NCBI GenBank assembly: GCA_003220985.1 | Contig: QHTY01000181.1 | Coordinates: 1 to 10,819, forward strand | DNA: 10,819 bases | From: Gemmatimonadota bacterium | Lineage (GTDB): Bacteria > Gemmatimonadota > Gemmatimonadetes > Gemmatimonadales > GWC2-71-9 | Direction: 5' to 3' | Shown: positions 5,985 through 10,819 of the stretch, piece after piece | How positions within the stretch are numbered: the first letter of the stretch is position 1 | Layout of the letters: each line of letters begins with the position of its first letter | Program-made: the position numbers and the translations under genes | The notes under the pieces: model-generated | Database searches by the model: none | Told to the model about the DNA's origin: nothing | The model's input: only the letters and a program-made list of their open reading frames with translations

Positions 5985-7957
5985 GGACGAGAAATGGCGC
6001 TGGGCGGCAGTTCCCCAAACACCGTGACGGTCGTGCCCGCGGCGGCGCCGCTCCCGGCGGCTGGCCACGTATGATGGACCACACCCCAGCCTTTGACGAC
6101 GACCTTGAAGCCACGCCCGTGGAGCGCCCGGGCGGCCTCGCGCAGAGGACGGCCCGTGACGTTGGGAACGATCCGGTCCGGCGGCGCGGCGGGGGCCGAT
6201 GCGCTGTCGGGGACGTAGGGCCATTGCACGATGTACGGGACCACGCCGTCGGGCTCGTCGAGCGGCGCACGATCGGCCGTGGAGGCGACGTTGGACAGGC
6301 GCCCGCGATCGAGCGCGACCGTGCGCGCAGCCAACGCCTGCTCGAGCATCGACCGCGTGACCGGCGCCGCGGTCTGCGCCGCGAAGTAGCTGCCGCGCTG
6401 GGGATTGTCGATCTTCATGACGACAACGAGCTGCGGCGCGTCGGCGGGAAACAACGCCGCGAAGGACGCCGTGTACTGCCCCGCGGCATAGCGGCCGCCC
6501 ACCACGCGCCGCGCCGTTCCGGTCTTCGCGGCGAGCTGGAAATTCGCCAGCGCCGCGCGCTCCCCCGTGCCCCCCGGGTCGACCACGCCGCGCAGCAAGT
6601 CACGCAGCTTGTACGCGACCTCTTGGGACACGACGCGACGCACCGGCTGCAGTCGATGGCGGTAGAGCACCGCGCCATTGGGTCCGCGGATTTCGCGAAT
6701 CAGGGTTGGCTCGAGCAGCACGCCATCGTTGGCGATCGCGCCGTAGGCGGCGGCGAGCTGGATGGGGGTGACCGCGAGCTCGTAGCCGATCGCGAGACTC
6801 GCCGAGCTCGGGCGGGACCACTCGCGCGGCGGCCGCAGCCGCCCCGGTGACTCCGCGGGAAAGTCCACGCCGGTGGGCGCGCCGAACCCGAACGCCCGCA
6901 GCACGCCGTACTGCTCGTCGGGGTGGAGCCGCGCGGAGAATTTCGCGAGGGCGATGTTGCTCGACACGCGGATCGCGTCCGCCAACGTGAGCATCGGAAG
7001 GGGGTGCTCGTCCGTCAGCGGCGTCGGCCGCCCCGGCATGCGGTAGGTCCCACCTTCGCCCGACACGCGCTCACCGGGACGCACCCGCTCGAACGAGATC
7101 AGCGCCGCTGCCGCGAAGATCTTTGCGAGCGATCCGGGCTCGAATGTGTCGGTAAAGGCGCTGGGGCGCATGCTGCCGTCGGCGCGTCGCGACGCGACGG
7201 CTAGAACCTCCCCGCTCGCGGGATCGAGCATCACGACGTCGCCGCCGTCGGCTTCCATATTATCGATGGCGTCGTCCAGCGCGCGCTGTGCGATCTCCTG
7301 CAGCTCGGCATCGATCGTCAGCACGACGTCGTTGCCGGCCACGGGCTCCGCGATCACCCGCGCCGGCGATTCGTACTCCCGGCCTGCACGATCCTTCAAG
7401 ACGACGGCCGCGCCCGGCGTACCTGCGAGCAAGGTGTCGAGTAACCGCTCGAGTCCTCCACCACCACTCCCAGCCCCTCGACCATCATCCCCCACCCTCC
7501 CAATCACCGCGCGCGCGAACTCGGACGACGGATAGAAGCGTCGCAGCACCGGCTCGAGATGGACGCCGCGGACGGTCCGGAGCGGCTGGACCTCGAGCGT
7601 CGTGAACGGACCCGCAAACCAGGCATAGCGGCGGTGCAGCGCGCGCTCCAGGGCGCGCGGCGCGAGGCGCAGCCGGCGCGCGATGGTCGCCGCGTCGCGT
7701 GCCGGATCGCGCAGCTCGTTGGGCGCGATCCCGAGGTGGTAGGTCTCCTGCGTCAGCGCCAAGCCCAGTCCGTGACGGTCGTACAGCGTGCCGCGGCGCG
7801 CCTCCAGCACGACGCGCTCGGTGCGCTGCGCCTTCGCGACCGCCGCGTATTTGCGACCCTCGACGAGCTGCACCTGCGCGGACCGGAGCACCAGCGCGAG
7901 GAGCGCGAGGCCGAGGCCGATCTCCACAACGCGCAGTCGCACGAGGGGGTTGGCCAT
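5981..7957 (-). CDS. ftsI: FtsI/PBP3-type penicillin-binding protein with C-terminal PASTA domain
   Basis: This is a class B penicillin-binding protein, the septal D,D-transpeptidase that cross-links glycan strands made by FtsW. The 658-residue product has one N-terminal membrane segment (about 8-25), the pedestal/dimerisation region with RRGTLYDRHG (54-63), then the transpeptidase motifs: SxxK as EPGSLAK (Ser276, Lys279), SSN (332-334) and KTG (478-480). A single PASTA domain follows at about 596-650, starting VPNVTGRPLREAA. PASTA on FtsI is common in Gram-positives and in a few diderm phyla, but absent from proteobacterial FtsI. Residues 155-168 form a Gly-rich insert just before the conserved GLE. 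The ATG at 7957 overlaps the ftsL stop as TAATG, and no Shine-Dalgarno is visible, so I infer coupling to ftsL. Confidence 0.96.
   Translation of the reverse strand: MANPLVRLRVVEIGLGLALLALVLRSAQVQLVEGRKYAAVAKAQRTERVVLEARRGTLYDRHGLGLALTQETYHLGIAPNELRDPARDAATIARRLRLAPRALERALHRRYAWFAGPFTTLEVQPLRTVRGVHLEPVLRRFYPSSEFARAVIGRVGDDGRGAGSGGGGLERLLDTLLAGTPGAAVVLKDRAGREYESPARVIAEPVAGNDVVLTIDAELQEIAQRALDDAIDNMEADGGDVVMLDPASGEVLAVASRRADGSMRPSAFTDTFEPGSLAKIFAAAALISFERVRPGERVSGEGGTYRMPGRPTPLTDEHPLPMLTLADAIRVSSNIALAKFSARLHPDEQYGVLRAFGFGAPTGVDFPAESPGRLRPPREWSRPSSASLAIGYELAVTPIQLAAAYGAIANDGVLLEPTLIREIRGPNGAVLYRHRLQPVRRVVSQEVAYKLRDLLRGVVDPGGTGERAALANFQLAAKTGTARRVVGGRYAAGQYTASFAALFPADAPQLVVVMKIDNPQRGSYFAAQTAAPVTRSMLEQALAARTVALDRGRLSNVASTADRAPLDEPDGVVPYIVQWPYVPDSASAPAAPPDRIVPNVTGRPLREAARALHGRGFKVVVKGWGVVHHTWPAAGSGAAAGTTVTVFGELPPSAISRP
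7451..7501. repeat. G-rich low-complexity tract in ftsI
   Basis: In the coding direction this stretch is rich in G runs (GGGAGGGTGGGGG, then GGGG and GGG) and encodes residues 153-169, including DDGRGAGSGGGG. It lies between the conserved AVIG and GLE of class B PBPs, where relatives have a shorter link, and looks like an in-frame low-complexity expansion. Confidence 0.7.
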
Positions 7958-8271
7958 TAGCGCTGACGCGGGTTGGGGGAGGTGGGCGAGGTTGGCGAAG
8001 TCGGTGAAGGGATGAGGATGATTTCCGTGTCCGCCGGCAACCGCAGGCCCAGACGCTGTGCGCGCGGCAGCAGGACCGCCCGGCTCTGCGCGACGCGCAC
8101 GCGGCGGTCCAGCTCGGCGCGCCGGCCTTCCAGCGAGGCGCGCTCAGTGCGCAACTCGGCCAGCGCGCGCGCCGCGTTCAGGGCCGCGGTCTGGCGGGCA
8201 ATGACCAGCCACAGCGCCGCGAGCAGCGCGACGAGCCAGAAGGCGATCCAATGCCGGCCTTTAAACCTCAC
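7957..8271 (-). CDS. ftsL: FtsL-type bitopic cell division protein
   Basis: The 104-residue product has the FtsL/DivIC layout: a short cytoplasmic start (MRFKGRH), one membrane helix at about 8-25 (WIAFWLVALLAALWLVIA), a charged coiled-coil-like helix at about 30-62, and the typical end of the family, RAQRLGLRLPADTEIILI (70-87). FtsL works with FtsQ and FtsB in the periplasm to activate FtsWI. Identification rests on topology and its place between rsmH and ftsI, since FtsL sequences diverge strongly. After residue 87 an odd tail, (S-P-T)-type repeats and then NPRQR, is encoded by a 9-base repeat. I chose the GTG at 8271 because it overlaps rsmH by 11 bases and has GAGG three bases upstream. 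No in-frame ATG exists nearby, and the ATG at 8379 would place a 36-residue Arg/Ser-rich leader inside rsmH. Confidence 0.85.
   Translation of the reverse strand: MRFKGRHWIAFWLVALLAALWLVIARQTAALNAARALAELRTERASLEGRRAELDRRVRVAQSRAVLLPRAQRLGLRLPADTEIILIPSPTSPTSPTSPNPRQR
7972..8007. repeat. Four-copy 9-base repeat encoding the FtsL Ser-Pro-Thr tail
   Basis: In the coding direction four 9-base units (TCA-CCG-ACT, TCG-CCA-ACC, TCG-CCC-ACC, TCC-CCC-AAC) encode SPTSPTSPTSPN at residues 89-100. Unit length is a multiple of three, so copy-number change would keep the frame. Third-position differences show the copies are not recent exact duplications. Confidence 0.8.
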
Positions 8272-9220
8272 CAGCCTCGAGCCTCTCGAACACGCGAAAC
8301 TGCGCCGATCGCGCGCGTGGGTTGACGGCGATTTCCTCGGGCTCCGGCAGGATCGGTTTCTTGGTGAGCACGCGACCAAGCGGGCGACCCCGGCAGGTGC
8401 AGACCGGCTGCTTGGGCGGACAGATGCAATCGCGCGCCCACTCGCGAAACTCGTTCTTCACCACGCGGTCTTCGCCGGAATGGTACGTGATGACGCCCAG
8501 CCGGCCGCCCGGGACGAGCGCATCGCGCAGCGCGGGCAGCGCGGCCGCAAGCGTGTCGATCTCTGCGTTGACCGCGATGCGCAGCGCTTGAAACAGCCGC
8601 GCGAAATCAGGCGGCCCCGAGCGCGGTCCAAGCACGGCGCGGATCGCGTTGACGAAATCGTCGCTGACGCCGAAGGGCGCCGAAAGACGCCGGCGGACGA
8701 TTTCTCTTGCGAGCGCCCGGGCACGGCGTTCATCCGCGTATTCGCTGAATACGGCCGTAAGTCGCTCGACCGGCCACGTATTCAGGACGTCTCGCGCAGT
8801 TACCCCTCCCCCGTCCCCTGTCCCCCCTCCCCCCATCCGCATATCCAACGGCGCACCCCGGCGAAACGTGAAGCCACGCTCGGCGGTATCGATCTGATGC
8901 GAGCTCACGCCGAGGTCGAGCAGGATGCGATCGGGATGAAATGCCGCGATGGCGGTAACGGCGGAGGGGGCGGCGAACGAAGATTCGAGGTATTCGATAT
9001 TGACGGTGCCAAGGCGGCGGCGAGTGGCGGCAATTGCATCCGAATCGCGATCGATGCCGAGCACGCGCGCGCCGGCATGGCGCAGGATGGCGGCGTGGCC
9101 GCCGCCGCCCAGCGTTGCATCGACGGCCCGCGCGCTCCCCTCCGCCCACGCGCGTACCGCCGCGGGAAGCACCGGCACATGGTACGGGGCGGAACGGGCG
9201 TCTGACGCAGCCGTGGGCAC
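8261..9220 (-). CDS. rsmH: 16S rRNA (cytosine(1402)-N(4))-methyltransferase
   Basis: RsmH (MraW) methylates N4 of C1402 in 16S rRNA using S-adenosylmethionine and usually stands near the head of dcw clusters. With the GTG at 9220 the protein is 319 residues, close to the usual 310-320. Seen motifs: YHVPVL (13-18), the SAM-binding DATLGGGGHAAIL (34-46), GIDRD (55-59), LLDLGVSSHQID (100-111), GAPLDMRM (122-129), HSGEDRVVKNEF (247-258), a four-Cys CICPPKQPVCTC (265-276) and NPRARSAQFRVFE (300-312). The Asp that usually follows DMRM is replaced by a Gly tract (130-139). The start is uncertain: the GTG has GGAG only one base upstream, too close for a normal ribosome site, and a TTG at 9247 lies inside a terminator hairpin. 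Confidence 0.95.
   Translation of the reverse strand: MPTAASDARSAPYHVPVLPAAVRAWAEGSARAVDATLGGGGHAAILRHAGARVLGIDRDSDAIAATRRRLGTVNIEYLESSFAAPSAVTAIAAFHPDRILLDLGVSSHQIDTAERGFTFRRGAPLDMRMGGGGTGDGGGVTARDVLNTWPVERLTAVFSEYADERRARALAREIVRRRLSAPFGVSDDFVNAIRAVLGPRSGPPDFARLFQALRIAVNAEIDTLAAALPALRDALVPGGRLGVITYHSGEDRVVKNEFREWARDCICPPKQPVCTCRGRPLGRVLTKKPILPEPEEIAVNPRARSAQFRVFERLEAGEV
8803..8834. repeat. Five-run G tract (G-quadruplex type) in rsmH
   Basis: The rsmH coding strand contains G6, G6, G4, G5 and G4 runs separated by 1-3 bases, a textbook G-quadruplex-forming pattern present in the mRNA sense. It encodes GGGGTGDGGG at residues 130-139, directly after the conserved DMRM of the methyltransferase. 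Confidence 0.88.
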
Positions 9221-9225
9221 GCTCC

Positions 9226-9260
9226 AAAATAAGAAAACCCCCGCCAAGAAGGGGCGGGGG
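9226..9260 (-). terminator. Rho-independent terminator after tRNA-Asp
   Basis: Reading the minus strand, a perfect 8-bp stem (CCCCCGCC with GGCGGGGG) closes a 7-base loop and is followed directly by TTTTCTTATTTT. The hairpin begins 24 bases after the tRNA 3' end and the T tract ends 5 bases before the likely rsmH GTG. It should end the tRNA transcript, so rsmH expression needs either read-through or a promoter I cannot identify. Confidence 0.9.
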
Positions 9261-9271
9261 ATTCATGAATC
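9260..9271. repeat. 12-bp perfect palindrome between tRNA-Asp and terminator
   Basis: GATTCATGAATC reads the same on both strands and abuts the left arm of the terminator stem. It could be a small operator, a processing element for the tRNA 3' trailer, or chance. Nothing else supports a function. Confidence 0.4.
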
Positions 9272-9284
9272 AACGTTCTCAGAG

Positions 9285-9358
9285 CGGGGCTGACGGGGCT
9301 CGAACCCGCGACCTCCGGTGTGACAGACCGGCACTCTAACCAGCTGAGCTACAGCCCC
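9285..9358 (-). tRNA. tRNA-Asp (anticodon GTC)
   Basis: The minus strand folds as a complete 74-base cloverleaf: acceptor GGGGCTG/CAGCCCC, D-stem GCTC/GAGT with loop AGCTGGTTA, anticodon stem CCGGT/ACCGG with loop CTGTCAC (anticodon GTC), variable loop AGGTC, T-stem GCGGG/CCCGT with loop TTCGAGC, and discriminator G73, the usual identity base for tRNA-Asp. The 3' CCA is not encoded (CTCT follows), so it must be added by nucleotidyltransferase. The gene has its own promoter upstream and a terminator downstream, and is the immediate upstream neighbour of the dcw cluster. Confidence 0.97.
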
Positions 9359-9376
9359 TAGTTGTCGGAGCGCCGG

Positions 9377-9405
9377 AATATAGACCCGCGCTCAGGTCAA
9401 TTCAA
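9377..9405 (-). promoter_or_regulatory. Sigma70-type promoter for tRNA-Asp
   Basis: On the minus strand TTGAAT (9400-9405) and TATATT (9377-9382) are separated by exactly 17 bases, matching the -35 and -10 consensus at 4 of 6 and 5 of 6 positions. The start point would fall near 9370, about 12 bases before the mature tRNA. The -35 box consists of the last two sense codons of the TPR gene (TTG AAT), followed at once by its TGA stop. The stretch after the -10 is GC-rich, as in many stable-RNA promoters. An imperfect inverted repeat (GAGCGC ... GCGCTC, 9368-9393) brackets the -10. Confidence 0.75.
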
Positions 9406-10819
9406 CGGCGGCCGGCACTTGAACGCGTTCTGCACTGACGGCTTCGCCCGCTCGTATTGGGCGACGAAGCCGAGCATCTGGTCGGCCGTCGGAGGATGGA
9501 CGCGCCGGCCCAACTGCAATGCCGCTTTCGTCCGCCCCAGCCGGTCGAATACGGCGTGTGCTTCAGGGCAGCGACTCGCACCCTTCGCCTTCGTCATCGC
9601 CTGATACGGCCCGTTCAGCGTCAGGACCGAGGACAGACCGTACCAGAAGCTCGCGTTGATACGAACCTGGTGTTTGGGTCCGAGCGTGTCGGCGGCCGTC
9701 CGCGGCGTGAACCCGATGACCGTGAGCAGCGAGTCGAGCCAGGTGTAGGCCGCGGGATACGCACCGGCCTGGGCGAGCTTGGAGCCGCCGGTCAGCATGA
9801 TGACGGATGCGGCGAGACGTTGTGTGGAATCGCTGGATGCGAGTCCCGGCCGCAGCCAGGGCTTGGCCGAATCCACCTTCTGAGCGAACGCGGCGCGTAG
9901 CCGGTTCAACGCGGCGGTATCACCCTTGAGCCGGTTCGCGGCAGCGGTATCCCACACCGCGGCATCGACGGTCGCCTTCGCGATCTGCAGGCTAGTGCCG
10001 ACATCGTTGGGCTCGCGTGCCAACGCTTTCTTGTAGTACGCAATCGCCGAGTCCGTGCGACTCATCAGCTCGAAGGCGCCGGCGCGGGCGCGGATGTAGC
10101 TCACGTTGTTCGGGAAATGCCGGTACGCGGCCGCCGTGAACTTGTCGAGCGCCGCGGTGTCCATCGCCTGCTGTGCCGCGCCGATCGCCGGCTTCAAGGC
10201 GGTGGTGTCGGCCTGCAGCGTCGAATCCTTTTCGAATTTGGCCATCCAGACGTCGCTCGCGCAGCGATAGTTGTTCGCTTCGGTGCAGATCGTGAGCTTC
10301 ATGTCGAGCAGCTGCGCATCGCCGGGCATCGTGCCGAGCCCTTCGTCCAGCACTTCGACGGCCCGCTGGTACTGCTTCATCTGCCGCAGCTGCTGCGCGA
10401 CGCCGAGACGCTTCTGCGTGTTGCGCGGCTCTCCCCGCAGCTGCCGGATGTACGCCTCCATCGCCTTGAGCGTGTCGCCCTTCTGCATGTAGCGTTGTGC
10501 GATGTTCTCGAGGGCAGTGCCGTTGAGCGAATCGCCCTTCAGGGCGCGCTCGGAGGCCGCGATGATGCTGTCCGCCGGGAGCCGCTGCGCTTCGTAAATC
10601 GTCGCGATGCACAGCCACGCGCCGGTCGAGTTGGGCTCGAGCGTCAACGCCTTCTGTGCCTCGGACCGCGCGCGCGAGAATTGTCCCTTCTTGCGTTCTT
10701 CATTGCAGTTGCGGACCGGCTCGCTCACGCGCACGGTCGTAGCGATGCGCTGGGCGATGACCTCGGCGAGTGCCGCCGCGGTTCCGGGATTGCCGTTGGT
10801 GGCGGTGAAGCGGCCGGCG
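9397..10819 (-). CDS. Tetratricopeptide-repeat protein, function unknown (N-terminus outside window)
   Basis: The frame is open from the right edge to a TGA at 9397-9399, giving 473 visible residues. A GTG at 10734 could serve as a start, but the frame continues through 28 further codons to the edge without a stop, so the gene is most likely truncated by the window. TPR-like helix pairs are clear in the N-terminal two thirds, for example FSRARSEAQKALTLEPN, GDTLKAMEAYIRQLRGEP, YQRAVEVLDEGLGTMPGD and SAIAYYKKALAREPND. The C-terminal third is Ala/Thr/Asp-rich, with DTAALNRL-like repeats, and ends in a Cys-containing FKCRPPLN. Several spaced Cys residues (VRNC, TICTEANNYRC, SRCPEA, FKC) hint at an exported protein with disulfides, but no signal peptide is visible because the N-terminus is missing. 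TPR domains usually bind proteins, and no specific role can be given. Confidence 0.85.
   Translation of the reverse strand, partial: AGRFTATNGNPGTAAALAEVIAQRIATTVRVSEPVRNCNEERKKGQFSRARSEAQKALTLEPNSTGAWLCIATIYEAQRLPADSIIAASERALKGDSLNGTALENIAQRYMQKGDTLKAMEAYIRQLRGEPRNTQKRLGVAQQLRQMKQYQRAVEVLDEGLGTMPGDAQLLDMKLTICTEANNYRCASDVWMAKFEKDSTLQADTTALKPAIGAAQQAMDTAALDKFTAAAYRHFPNNVSYIRARAGAFELMSRTDSAIAYYKKALAREPNDVGTSLQIAKATVDAAVWDTAAANRLKGDTAALNRLRAAFAQKVDSAKPWLRPGLASSDSTQRLAASVIMLTGGSKLAQAGAYPAAYTWLDSLLTVIGFTPRTAADTLGPKHQVRINASFWYGLSSVLTLNGPYQAMTKAKGASRCPEAHAVFDRLGRTKAALQLGRRVHPPTADQMLGFVAQYERAKPSVQNAFKCRPPLN

Noticed and set aside
4560..6074. 504-codon open frame on the + strand
   Set aside because: It is antisense to murE and the ftsI end, its product is Arg/Gly/Asp-rich without any recognisable motif, and long antisense frames are expected at this GC content.
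5984..6224. Longer murE start at 6224
   Set aside because: The extra 80 residues are an off-frame reading of the ftsI PASTA region. The GTGA at 5984 fits MurE length and operon structure.
8271..8379. Longer ftsL start at 8379
   Set aside because: The added 36 residues are an Arg/Ser-rich off-frame reading of the conserved RsmH C-terminus, not a plausible FtsL leader.
7973..9205. 410-codon open frame on the + strand starting with MGEVGEVGEVGEG
   Set aside because: The start is just the reverse of the FtsL Ser-Pro-Thr repeat and the rest is antisense to ftsL and rsmH. No family features are visible.
9271..9276. TTGATT as a -35 box for a dedicated rsmH promoter
   Set aside because: With 16-18 base spacing no acceptable -10 hexamer follows (TTCTTG or TCTTGG), and the site falls in the terminator hairpin.
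9285..9358. tRNA-Asp as an integration site for a mobile element
   Set aside because: Both flanks are ordinary chromosomal genes. I saw no integrase, no duplicated tRNA 3' end and no obvious composition shift in the window.

Overview
The window holds most of a division and cell wall (dcw) gene cluster from a GC-rich bacterium. All of its genes are on the minus strand, so gene order is read from high to low coordinates. Order: C-terminal part of a TPR-repeat protein (9397-10819, entering from outside the window) - tRNA-Asp(GTC) - terminator - rsmH - ftsL - ftsI (with a PASTA domain) - murE - murF - mraY - murD - ftsW (only its first 202 codons; it runs off at base 1).

Organism. MurE carries the DNPR motif of meso-diaminopimelate-adding enzymes. 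FtsI is a class B PBP ending in a single PASTA domain, and MurD has a GGRHKG variant. Together with the very high GC and the Ser/Thr/Ala-rich TPR protein this resembles Gemmatimonadota more than any other phylum I can recall. That is a judgement from memory, not a search.

How the genes work together. MurE, MurF and MurD are Mur ligases that build the UDP-MurNAc-peptide (MurD adds D-Glu, MurE adds meso-DAP, MurF adds D-Ala-D-Ala). MraY moves the finished precursor onto undecaprenyl phosphate to make lipid I. FtsW (glycosyltransferase) and FtsI (transpeptidase) polymerise and cross-link septal peptidoglycan. FtsL belongs to the complex that activates them, and RsmH methylates 16S rRNA. Every junction from rsmH to ftsW overlaps by 1, 4 or 11 bases, so the roughly 9.2 kb unit has no intergenic base.

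Regulation visible in the sequence. A good sigma70-type promoter (TTGAAT, 17-base spacer, TATATT) overlaps the stop codon of the TPR gene and serves the tRNA. A strong intrinsic terminator follows the tRNA and ends 5 bases before the likely GTG start of rsmH. No mraZ and no convincing separate dcw promoter lie in that gap.

Most unusual point. The upstream half of the operon (rsmH, ftsL, ftsI, murE, murF) carries a short repetitive or homopolymer tract inside nearly every reading frame: a quintuple G-run in rsmH, a Ser-Pro-Thr repeat tail in ftsL, a Gly tract in ftsI, a poly-Pro/poly-G tract in murE, and 7-base and 8-base tandem repeats in murF. I noticed none in mraY, murD or the visible part of ftsW. 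Otherwise this is a normal core-genome region, and I see no mobile element, CRISPR array or new defence-like system.
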